From DATCJY01 sp036562565 (GTDB lineage Bacteria; Bacteroidota; Bacteroidia; Flavobacteriales_D; Sanyastnellaceae), in the NCBI GenBank assembly GCA_036562565.1, contig DATCJY010000054.1:1-16480 (forward strand): a stretch of DNA of 16,480 nucleotides, read 5' to 3'. Both the position numbers and the translations under genes were made by a program. The notes below the pieces were generated by a model. The model was not told the DNA's origin, did not search any database, and saw nothing but the letters and a program-made list of their open reading frames with translations. Position 1 is the stretch's first letter. Each line of letters begins with the position of its first letter. Of this stretch, positions 1 through 7,049 are shown in pieces.

Positions 1-678
1 AACACCGACTGTGATGATTCAGATCCTGAAGTATGGCAAACCGGTACCTTCTACATCGACAACGATGGTGATGGCTATGATGCTGGCCAACAAGAAGTAT
101 GTTATGGCGCTACCATTCCTAATGGTTATGCAGAAACTACCAACGGTCACGACTGTGATGACAACGACTCTGAATCATTCGGACCGACAGCGATTGAAGT
201 GACAATCGAAATGCCTATCACTACTGTCTGTGATAACTCCGCAGCGTTTACTCTTACCGGAGGCTCACCGGCAGGAGGTACTTGGTCCGGTACAGGGGTA
301 ACCAATGGTACCTTCAACCCTAACGGACTTGCTCCGGGCTTCTATCAAATCACATACACAGTTGCCGGGGATGGAGTTTGTACAACCACCGGAAGTCAGA
401 CTGCAGAAATAGAGATAGAAAATTGTACTATTAATGTTGATGAGTTGGACGCTTACAATATTCGTTTGTACCCAACCTTCACCAATAACCATGTAACTGT
501 AGTTGGTTTTGACCTTAAAGAAGCAGTCATCATGGATGCTCATGGTAAGCGATTGAATACCGTATCATTGATTAACAATAACATCGTTGATATGAGTAGC
601 TACGCTGCCGGCATATACTTCATTCATGTTACAAGTAACACCACAACCCAAATATTTAAAGTTGTTCGTGTGCACTAA
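1..678 (+). CDS. Secreted protein with MopE-like calcium-binding repeats and a T9SS sorting tail (3' part only)
   Basis: The frame is open from the first base, so the gene begins upstream; 225 residues are visible. Residues 3-8 (DCDDSD) and 51-56 (DCDDND) are aspartate-rich DCDDxD units, with YIDNDGDGYD at 18-27 between them. This is the alternating pattern of MopE-type metal-binding repeats, which resemble thrombospondin type 3 calcium loops. Residues about 70-140 look like one Ig/PKD-like module with the GG(S/T)PAGGTWSGTGV and FNPNGLAPGFYQITYT signatures common in Bacteroidota surface proteins. The last ~80 residues match a type A T9SS C-terminal domain: LYPTFTNNHVTV, then MDAHGKR, then MSSYAAGIYFIHV and a terminal FKVVRVH. 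The protein is probably exported by Sec, passed through the outer membrane by T9SS and trimmed at this tail. Its enzymatic or adhesive role lies in the missing N-terminal part and cannot be judged. Confidence 0.88.
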   Translation, partial: NTDCDDSDPEVWQTGTFYIDNDGDGYDAGQQEVCYGATIPNGYAETTNGHDCDDNDSESFGPTAIEVTIEMPITTVCDNSAAFTLTGGSPAGGTWSGTGVTNGTFNPNGLAPGFYQITYTVAGDGVCTTTGSQTAEIEIENCTINVDELDAYNIRLYPTFTNNHVTVVGFDLKEAVIMDAHGKRLNTVSLINNNIVDMSSYAAGIYFIHVTSNTTTQIFKVVRVH

Positions 679-715
679 GCAGAATTGAAGTAGCGATATA
701 TGTAAATACACAATC

Positions 716-745
716 AAGAGGCCTTCTCTGCGGGAAGGCCTCTTT
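716..745 (+). terminator. Rho-independent terminator after the T9SS substrate gene
   Basis: Bases 716-726 (aagaggccttc) pair perfectly with 734-744 (gaaggcctctt) around a 7-base loop, about 37 bases past the stop codon. The T-tract that follows (tctttgattt) is interrupted, so strength is uncertain. It separates the secreted-protein gene from fcl. Confidence 0.75.
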
Positions 746-797
746 GATTTATATACGTCCCCCGATTTGTACCATTCCATTTTATGTTATTCCAAAT

Positions 798-805
798 TAC
801 TTTCG
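798..805 (+). promoter_or_regulatory. Candidate Bacteroidetes -7 element for fcl
   Basis: TACTTTCG fits the Bacteroidetes -7 consensus TAnnTTTG with one change. It ends only four bases before the fcl ATG at 810, so transcription would begin at or next to the start codon. No TTTG is seen at the usual -33 distance; the nearest upstream TTTG (766-769) is 28 bases away, which is too far. Confidence 0.4.
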
Positions 806-809
806 CGGC

Positions 810-1757
810 ATGGAAAAAAACGCGCGCATCTATGTTGCCGGCCACAGAGGAATGGTAGGCAGTGCCATCGTTCGTAAACTTCAATCAAACGGTTTTGACA
901 ATCTCATCCTCCTCACTTCTGCAGAACTCGATTTACGCAATCAGGCTGCTGTAGAAGCATTCTTTCAACAAGAAAAGCCGGAGTATGTTTTTCTCAGCGC
1001 GGCCAAGGTTGGAGGAATCCATGCGAATAATGTCTACCGCGCAGAATTCCTTTACGACAACCTCATGATTGAATCCAATATCATCCATTCCGCATACAAG
1101 ACGGGAGTGAAGAAGTTATTGTTTCTGGGTTCATCATGTATCTACCCGAAGATGGCTCCTCAACCTCTTAAAGAAGAAAGCCTGCTAACGGGTCTATTGG
1201 AGTCAACCAATGAGCCTTATGCAATCGCAAAAATTGCAGGTATCAAATTGTGCGAAGCATATCGCGATCAATATGGCTGCAACTTCATAAGCGCTATGCC
1301 TACCAACTTGTATGGTCCTAACGACAACTATGACCTCAACAATTCACACGTGCTGCCGGCATTGATTCGCAAATTCCACACAGCCAAAATTGCGAACGAT
1401 CCGGAAGTAGAAATATGGGGCACCGGTTCGCCCATGCGCGAGTTCTTACATGTAGATGACCTAGCTGATGCTTGCCTTTTCCTCATGCTCAACTATAACG
1501 AGAAGCTCTTTGTAAACGTAGGTACCGGTGAAGACCTTACCATCAAAGCACTTGCAGAAATGGTTAAAGAAATTGTAGGTTTCAACGGAGAATTGAAATG
1601 GAACACCGATAAACCTGATGGCACGCCACGCAAATTGATGGACGTTTCTAGGCTGCATGCATTGGGTTGGAAGCACTCTATTAACCTTTACGAAGGTATA
1701 AGCAGCGTATATGAAGAGTTCAAGCAGAAATCACTGGAGGAACTGAGAGCGAAATAA
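810..1757 (+). CDS. fcl: GDP-L-fucose synthase
   Basis: This NADPH-dependent epimerase/reductase turns GDP-4-keto-6-deoxy-D-mannose into GDP-L-fucose, the donor for fucosylated surface polysaccharides; it acts in the cytoplasm. The 315-residue product has the family length. The Rossmann motif GHRGMVG is at 11-17. Ser108/Ser109, Cys110, Tyr137 and Lys141 (YAIAK) and His180 sit one residue later than the catalytic residues known for the E. coli enzyme, so the active site is complete. The ATG at 810 was chosen because the reading frame extends 22 codons further upstream but those codons lie in the terminator/promoter region and have no family likeness. The partner dehydratase gene gmd is not in the window. 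The stop is followed after three bases by the outer-membrane gene at 1761, so the two are probably co-transcribed. Confidence 0.96.
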   Translation: MEKNARIYVAGHRGMVGSAIVRKLQSNGFDNLILLTSAELDLRNQAAVEAFFQQEKPEYVFLSAAKVGGIHANNVYRAEFLYDNLMIESNIIHSAYKTGVKKLLFLGSSCIYPKMAPQPLKEESLLTGLLESTNEPYAIAKIAGIKLCEAYRDQYGCNFISAMPTNLYGPNDNYDLNNSHVLPALIRKFHTAKIANDPEVEIWGTGSPMREFLHVDDLADACLFLMLNYNEKLFVNVGTGEDLTIKALAEMVKEIVGFNGELKWNTDKPDGTPRKLMDVSRLHALGWKHSINLYEGISSVYEEFKQKSLEELRAK

Positions 1758-1760
1758 TCC

Positions 1761-3359
1761 GTGAAAAACTTTATGTCGCCTAAGCACATTTTGACTTTGA
1801 TTGTAATAGGGATGTTTTTTCTCAACATTCCGGGTGCTCATGCGCAACAAAAAAACGTACCGCTCAATCGCTTCTATACACAGGAAGTAGAAAGGGTGCT
1901 GCTTGCAGATTCTGTAATCCATCAAACAGCTTTTAAGCCATTTCTTGAAAGCAGAATCCCTTTGGAACGCATTGTTGGCTTTGCTAAGGACGATACACTA
2001 AAGACATATTACGACCTTACGAAACTCCTTTTGAAATCCCACCTTATAAGCATTCAAGGTGAGAACTACAAACTTCTTCTGGACCCGTTGTTTGATTTGT
2101 CGTTTGCATATGACTTCATAGACACCTCGCACTATGCAAAGTCGAATAATTTAATCAGCAGTACACGTGGCTTTCAGGCGATGGGAGATCTTGGCGATAA
2201 ATTTTCCTTCCAAACCGGTTTTTATGAAACCCAGACCTATCTCCCCTCTTATCTGCGCAGCTTCGTTGACTCAACCGGTGTAGCACCGGGATTTGGTCGT
2301 GTAAAAGCTTATAACTCGGTAGGATTTGACTATGCCATGGCATACGGCAACATCAGCTATAGTCCAACTTCTTGGCTGAATTTGCATTTCGGAACAGGAA
2401 AACATTTTATAGGTCATGGTTATCGCTCCATTCTACTCAGCGATGCAGCTTTTAATTATCCATTTATCAAAGCCTCTGCAAGTTTCTTCAATAACAAACT
2501 TCAGTACACAACCATTTACGCCATGTTGCAGACCCAAAGCCGTCTGCCACTTGGGGAAGTGCCAGAATCATTGTTTAAAAGAAAAAGCGCGAGTTTCCAT
2601 TACCTCAGCTGGGCTCCACATAAGCGCATTGAAATAGGCATATTCGAAGGTATCACATGGAAGATATATGATGCAGAGCAAGGGACTGTCCCTCAACCGT
2701 ATGGAGCTTATATCCCCATCATCGGAGTCAATTCTGCCATCCATGGGCTTAGCAGCGTGAACAACGTCATGCTTGGAGCAAACCTTAAATTCCAGACTAA
2801 CAAGCACTCCTACATCTATGGACAACTGGCTATAGATGATTTAAACAAGTCAGCACTGGGATATCAGATTGGTTTCAAATACTTCGATTTACTTACTCCA
2901 AGGCTCGATGTCCAAGTGGAATGGAACCAACTAGACAATTGGCTCTATGCAAGCCGAAACCCAATTCAAAACTATGTACACGTCAACCAGCCTATTGGTC
3001 ATCCTACGGGTGCTGCCACACAAGAACTTCTTGGAATACTTAATTACAGATGGCGCAGAATACTCGGGCAATTAAAATACAACCAGATATTTCATTCAAC
3101 CGGCCCTGAAGGTGATTGGCGCTACCATCACTCCACCATTGAAGAAGGTTCTGCCACCTATCCGGTTCGCTACACACAACAACTAGATATAAATCTGGGT
3201 GTATTAATCAACCCGAAATGGAACTGTCAATTCCAAATCGGCTATCTCAATCGTTTGGACCAAATCAGAATTGAAAACCCCGATAACACTGAGAGAAGAA
3301 CTTCATTGCTCTATTTCACACTGAGCACGAATCTTATAAATCAGTACCGTGATTTTTGA
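1761..3359 (+). CDS. Wzi/RemB-like outer-membrane beta-barrel protein (capsule assembly family)
   Basis: The product has 532 residues from the GTG at 1761, or 528 from the ATG at 1773; the start is unresolved. A signal peptide is clear (hydrophobic ILTLIVIGMFFLNI, then GAHAQQ). The mature part alternates short polar and aromatic stretches as in an outer-membrane barrel and ends in ...NQYRDF, an aromatic last residue typical of barrels. The stretches HFGTGKHFIGHGYRSILLSD, FEGITWKIYD and VNQPIGHPTGA resemble, from memory, the Bacteroidota proteins annotated as capsule assembly Wzi or gliding-motility RemB. Wzi in Proteobacteria tethers capsule at the outer membrane; RemB is a mobile surface lectin-like protein. 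It lies three bases after fcl, which supports a role in surface polysaccharide. Which of the two roles applies cannot be decided here. Confidence 0.78.
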   Translation: MKNFMSPKHILTLIVIGMFFLNIPGAHAQQKNVPLNRFYTQEVERVLLADSVIHQTAFKPFLESRIPLERIVGFAKDDTLKTYYDLTKLLLKSHLISIQGENYKLLLDPLFDLSFAYDFIDTSHYAKSNNLISSTRGFQAMGDLGDKFSFQTGFYETQTYLPSYLRSFVDSTGVAPGFGRVKAYNSVGFDYAMAYGNISYSPTSWLNLHFGTGKHFIGHGYRSILLSDAAFNYPFIKASASFFNNKLQYTTIYAMLQTQSRLPLGEVPESLFKRKSASFHYLSWAPHKRIEIGIFEGITWKIYDAEQGTVPQPYGAYIPIIGVNSAIHGLSSVNNVMLGANLKFQTNKHSYIYGQLAIDDLNKSALGYQIGFKYFDLLTPRLDVQVEWNQLDNWLYASRNPIQNYVHVNQPIGHPTGAATQELLGILNYRWRRILGQLKYNQIFHSTGPEGDWRYHHSTIEEGSATYPVRYTQQLDINLGVLINPKWNCQFQIGYLNRLDQIRIENPDNTERRTSLLYFTLSTNLINQYRDF

Positions 3360-3370
3360 TACATTTGGTC

Positions 3371-3401
3371 GCTCAATGACCTCCAAGCTCCCCGGTTGAG
3401 C
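3371..3401 (+). terminator. Weak hairpin after the Wzi/RemB-like gene
   Basis: gctcaa (3371-3376) pairs with ttgagc (3396-3401), with a possible extra cc/gg pair beyond a three-base bulge. An AT-rich stretch without a clean T-tract follows. It may act as a weak terminator ahead of the next gene, but the stem is short and the loop large. Confidence 0.25.
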
Positions 3402-3431
3402 ATTATTTGAATTAAATAACGCTATCGAATT

Positions 3432-4532
3432 TTGACATCTACTCTTTTTGAACTGATATGCGGATTCTTATCCGCCTTTTTGTTGGTACTTGTTGTCACT
3501 CCATCGGTTATTAAGGTAGCCAAACTAAAACACTTGGTCGATGAACCGAGGGAGTCAAGAAAAGTGCATCGCAGATCGGTTCCTACTATTGGTGGCATTG
3601 TGATTTTTGCTGGAACCATCATCGCCTATTGCCTTTGGTTTCCTTCTAAAGAAGTATGGCAATTCGGTAATAACTACGATGCCATTGGAGCGCTGAATGA
3701 ATTCAAATACCTTGTTGCTTGCATGTTCATCCTTTTCTTCATTGGAGTGAAAGATGACATCATAGGTGTTTCCCCTATCAAAAAATTACTTGTACACATC
3801 ATTGTCGGATTCATTTTGGTAATCGTAGCAGATATCCGCATCACTCAATTCTGGGGGCTATTCGGGATTAACGCTATCCCTTATTGGATCAGTGTCTCAC
3901 TGAGCATGTTTGTGTACATCGTGATTGTAAATGCCATTAACTTGATTGATGGTGTGGACGGTTTGGCTGCCGGAGTTGGGCTCATCGCTAGTCTTGCATT
4001 TGCTTTTTGGTTCTATAAAACAGGCGACCAACCATTGGCGTTATTGGCAATGGGATTAGCAGGATCATTGCTAGGCTTCCTTATCTACAATTTTCAACCT
4101 GCCAAAATTTTTATGGGTGATTCCGGTTCGCTCATCATCGGGATTATCTTGTTTGTATTGGCCGTGAAAATGATTGAGCTCGGTTTCCTTAAAGAACGTT
4201 TGGTAGCGATGAACTATGTTTCCAAACCGGTGCTGGCTATGGCCATATTGTCCTATCCGTTGATTGATACTTTGCGTGTATTCATTGTACGCGCTTCACA
4301 AGGTCGTTCACCATTCTCTGCGGACAAGAACCATATCCACCATAAACTTTTGGCCTTAGGTTTTTCTCACCGTCAGACCGCGGTAATCCTATACGCATAC
4401 ACACTATTCATCATCATGCTCACGTTCCTAATGCCACCTTATACTCCCAATATTTCCTTCTTCGTAGTGGGAAGTATTGCCGTTTTGAGCCTTAATTCTG
4501 TTTACCTCTTTAAGAACAAAGAGAAGCACTAA
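3432..4532 (+). CDS. Undecaprenyl-phosphate sugar-1-phosphate transferase, WecA/MraY family
   Basis: A polytopic inner-membrane enzyme that transfers a sugar-1-phosphate, most likely GlcNAc-1-P from UDP-GlcNAc, to undecaprenyl phosphate, starting a lipid-linked glycan. The 366 residues carry about ten hydrophobic segments and the family signatures: DEPRESRKVHRRSVPTIGG (37-55), GVKDD with Asp108-Asp109, NAINLIDGVDGLAAG (167-181), MGDSGS (228-233), and HIHH at 301-304 in the C-terminal cytoplasmic loop. The HIHH motif and the absence of MraY-specific context favour the WecA/TagO branch over MraY. The start is a TTG at 3432: a stop lies at 3417 and there is no in-frame ATG until well inside the protein, while the first membrane segment begins at about residue 7. 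The substrate is inferred from the family. The 3' end overlaps the convergent TPR gene by four bases. Confidence 0.9.
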   Translation: MTSTLFELICGFLSAFLLVLVVTPSVIKVAKLKHLVDEPRESRKVHRRSVPTIGGIVIFAGTIIAYCLWFPSKEVWQFGNNYDAIGALNEFKYLVACMFILFFIGVKDDIIGVSPIKKLLVHIIVGFILVIVADIRITQFWGLFGINAIPYWISVSLSMFVYIVIVNAINLIDGVDGLAAGVGLIASLAFAFWFYKTGDQPLALLAMGLAGSLLGFLIYNFQPAKIFMGDSGSLIIGIILFVLAVKMIELGFLKERLVAMNYVSKPVLAMAILSYPLIDTLRVFIVRASQGRSPFSADKNHIHHKLLALGFSHRQTAVILYAYTLFIIMLTFLMPPYTPNISFFVVGSIAVLSLNSVYLFKNKEKH

Positions 4533-6349
4533 TTGATGGCATCACCGCGTAGCTCTCGGTATCGCTTGCGCGCTTCAACAACATAAAGACTACCGGGATA
4601 TTCCGTAAGGAGTTTTTCGTAGAGCTCCATAGCTTTAGGAGCATTTTGAAAATTGTACTGATAAAGCTCTGCAAGTTTGAACAAGGCATCATCGGCAGTG
4701 ATGTCATTGAAGTGAAAATCTACCACATCCTGATACATGTCACGCGCTTGCTCATACATACCTTGTCGCATGAAGATTTTCGCCTTCATCATTTTAATCT
4801 CATCCAATAGCGAGTGATTGGGATACTCTGTAATGATAGAATCCAAGGTTGCCATTGCTCTGGAATATTGCGATTGATAAGCCAATAAATCAGCACGTGC
4901 ATACATCTCCATGGGAACTGTAGTAGTATCCATATTGAAGTTATCGGTAATGAGCAATGACAATTCAATGGCATCGTTGGAAATTAGTTTAGAGGTGGAT
5001 GCTTTCAATACATCGAGTTGGCCTTGTGCCCATTCAAAGTCACCGGTGTAATAGGAGATTTTGGCATTGCGGAATTTGGCTTCATGACCGAGCACGTCTT
5101 CCTTAAAGTCAAGTTCAACTTGCGAATAGAGCAAGGATGCATCCCAGATTTCACCTTGGAACAAATACACATCGGCAAGCTCCAGTTTGCACAGTGCGCG
5201 CGTGCGCGCATACAAGCCGGGCAAGGCGATGGTTTCCTTTAACAGCGCTACTGCCTCATCGGCTTTGTCCAGATAAAATGCCTTGATGTGAGCCAGCTCC
5301 TTGAGCATAATCGCTGACTCGGCACGCATACCTACTTCGGCAATGGCTTGATTATATTCTGTTTCAAGATTCGTATAAGCCAGTTTATCCGATGAAGGAT
5401 TTTGCTCTAGCTGAGCTTTCATTACCTGGAGCTTTTCAATCTTGGCAACGATGTAATAATCGTTGGCAGGGCCTTTATCGATGATGTATTGATAGGCCTT
5501 TGCAGCCGTCTCATAGTCCTTGTTATTGGCAGCAAGTTGGGCCAAATTCATGATGCGGCCACCGGATTCCGACAAACGCTTGTCCAACGCAATGGTTTGC
5601 ACCAGTGCACTGGAGAAATCTTTTTTCTGAAGGAATAGCCAGGTAAGCATCTCGGTAAATACGATCGTTTCCGGATTCTTTTGTGTGCGTTTCAAAAGCT
5701 TCACCCGCAGCATATCCATGTTATCCTCATTCTCTGCGAGGTTCAATGTGCGGTTCAATGAGTTCTGTACGGTCTGCAAATAATTTGGCTCGGAGGCTAC
5801 CAGATCCAAAAACGATTCTGTCATTCCCTCCAAATCGCCAAGATTGCCTTGCATATTGGCAATTTCATAAGCATAGTTGTAGCCATCTTTTCCTTCATTC
5901 TTCCCTTTTTGATAGGTCTTCAGCGCATACTCATATTCATTGATTTGAGAAAACTCCGATGCCAAACGAATGATGTTGGAACGAGTTGGCTCCATCTTCT
6001 TTATTGCCAGCTCAAATTGCTCTACCGCAGCAGCCCTTTTATCAAAACGTTTGTATAAATCTCCTAGTCTCACATAAGCAATGCCGTCTTTGGAGTTTTC
6101 CTTAATGTTTTTCTTGGCCATTTTTTCGGCCTCGTCAAATTCCCCTAGAGCGATTAATGTGTTGAGGTAATTTGTATAGACACGTTGCGTCTTATTGGTT
6201 TTATAAATCTTCTCGTAATAGAGCTTAGCTTGTTCGTATTGCCCCTCTTTAAAATAATATTCAGCAAGATCCAAGTCTGTTCCCTGAGAAAAAGCTCTTA
6301 CTGCCGACAGCAAGAAAACAAGTATGATAAGTACGATTTTGTGATTCAT
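4529..6349 (-). CDS. Exported tetratricopeptide-repeat protein
   Basis: This 606-residue protein opens with a signal peptide (MNHKIVLIILVFLLSAVRAFSQ) and then is almost wholly helical TPR-type repeats. The clearest are LAEYYFKEGQYEQAKLYYEK (28-47) at the N-terminus and, near the C-terminus, MKAKIFMRQGMYEQARDMYQ followed by LFKLAELYQYNFQNAPKAME. There is no catalytic motif. It is probably a periplasmic scaffold or adaptor. Its ATG lies two bases after the stop of the lipoprotein gene at 6352-6933, so the pair forms one transcript. No specific function is recognised. The stop codon overlaps the last codon of the convergent transferase gene, and no terminator hairpin is visible there. Confidence 0.9.
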   Translation of the reverse strand: MNHKIVLIILVFLLSAVRAFSQGTDLDLAEYYFKEGQYEQAKLYYEKIYKTNKTQRVYTNYLNTLIALGEFDEAEKMAKKNIKENSKDGIAYVRLGDLYKRFDKRAAAVEQFELAIKKMEPTRSNIIRLASEFSQINEYEYALKTYQKGKNEGKDGYNYAYEIANMQGNLGDLEGMTESFLDLVASEPNYLQTVQNSLNRTLNLAENEDNMDMLRVKLLKRTQKNPETIVFTEMLTWLFLQKKDFSSALVQTIALDKRLSESGGRIMNLAQLAANNKDYETAAKAYQYIIDKGPANDYYIVAKIEKLQVMKAQLEQNPSSDKLAYTNLETEYNQAIAEVGMRAESAIMLKELAHIKAFYLDKADEAVALLKETIALPGLYARTRALCKLELADVYLFQGEIWDASLLYSQVELDFKEDVLGHEAKFRNAKISYYTGDFEWAQGQLDVLKASTSKLISNDAIELSLLITDNFNMDTTTVPMEMYARADLLAYQSQYSRAMATLDSIITEYPNHSLLDEIKMMKAKIFMRQGMYEQARDMYQDVVDFHFNDITADDALFKLAELYQYNFQNAPKAMELYEKLLTEYPGSLYVVEARKRYRELRGDAIN

Positions 6350-6351
6350 GT

Positions 6352-6933
6352 TTAATAATGCTTTTCAGCGATACTATCTACCAACAATTGCAATTGCGGA
6401 GTCAATTGTGCATGCTTCCTGAGCAATTCCGAATTGGCTTCATCTAGCTCCACAAAACGTGATGAAAGCTGTTGCACAACGTCCCTTTCCTTTTGCAAGG
6501 CCTTCATAACGTACAACTCATCCATTTTGTTGTCATCGGAATCATGTGTAGCACCTTCTTTGAGTGCTTGTTGCAATTTTTTCAATTGACTAGAGGAGCT
6601 GTCCAATTTAAGTGCCAACTGAGTTTTCACCTCCTCGATTGATTCCATCTCCAACCGGATACGTCCCATATCGTTGAGTAAGGCCACTTGCTCCAAGGAT
6701 AAACCTTCAGGCTGCAATGCTTGAATGGTGTGCAATAAATCGCGAATCGTATCTACAGAGCCGGTCCAATTGCCTTGAGCGCTCAGCCGCTCGTGATATT
6801 CATCTACTACCGTGGAGAGTGAATCCAGCTCCTTTATTTCGGCCGTATAATCCTTCTTAAAATGACAAGAACCAAGAATGATGGCAATTGCACCTATAAC
6901 GAACAATACCAATCCTCTTTCCGATCTTTTCAT
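6352..6933 (-). CDS. Small coiled-coil lipoprotein of unknown function
   Basis: From the ATG at 6933 the product has 193 residues: a basic start (MKRSERG), a hydrophobic stretch and LGSC at 20-23, a plausible lipobox with lipidated Cys23. The rest is charged and helical, with likely coiled-coil heptads at about 24-60 and 95-185 (for example SSSQLKKLQQALKEG). The frame stays open to 7038, but the extra 35 codons would put the signal sequence inside the protein and cross the promoter region, so 6933 is preferred. It is the first gene of a unit with the exported TPR protein, two bases apart. I do not recognise the family. The likely setting is the periplasmic face of a membrane, perhaps anchoring the TPR partner; that is inference. 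Confidence 0.82.
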   Translation of the reverse strand: MKRSERGLVLFVIGAIAIILGSCHFKKDYTAEIKELDSLSTVVDEYHERLSAQGNWTGSVDTIRDLLHTIQALQPEGLSLEQVALLNDMGRIRLEMESIEEVKTQLALKLDSSSSQLKKLQQALKEGATHDSDDNKMDELYVMKALQKERDVVQQLSSRFVELDEANSELLRKHAQLTPQLQLLVDSIAEKHY

Positions 6934-6938
6934 ATACG

Positions 6939-6946
6939 CGAAATTA
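6939..6946 (-). promoter_or_regulatory. Candidate -7 element for the lipoprotein/TPR unit
   Basis: On the minus strand the bases read TAATTTCG followed by CGTAT and then the ATG at 6933. This matches TAnnTTTG with one change and would put the transcription start at or within a base or two of the start codon. No -33 TTTG is visible at the usual distance. Confidence 0.4.
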
Positions 6947-6996
6947 AGCACAGCCGGAAGATATAAGTCTCCCTCCATATAAAAGCATGAGGCAGC

Positions 6997-7028
6997 TTGT
7001 AAGTAGAGCGACACACCCCTTAAATTCG
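6997..7028 (+). promoter_or_regulatory. Candidate asnS promoter
   Basis: TTG at 6997-6999 is 21 bases from TAAATTCG at 7021-7028. This is the Bacteroidetes layout (-33 TTTG, about 19-21 bases, -7 TAnnTTTG) with one mismatch in the -7 box. It leaves a leader of roughly 16-20 bases before the asnS ATG at 7050. Confidence 0.45.
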
Positions 7029-7049
7029 CGCCTCTCAAAAAAGAATTCC

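Noticed and set aside
7..168. Direct DNA repeats that might suggest a CRISPR or satellite array
   Set aside because: The similarity is at protein level (DCDDxD units) in an open frame; there are only two units and no regular spacers.
3432..4532. Reading this gene as mraY
   Set aside because: The HIHH loop and the DEPRESRKVHRRSVPTIGG start fit the WecA/TagO branch, and none of the mur/fts neighbours that normally flank mraY are present.
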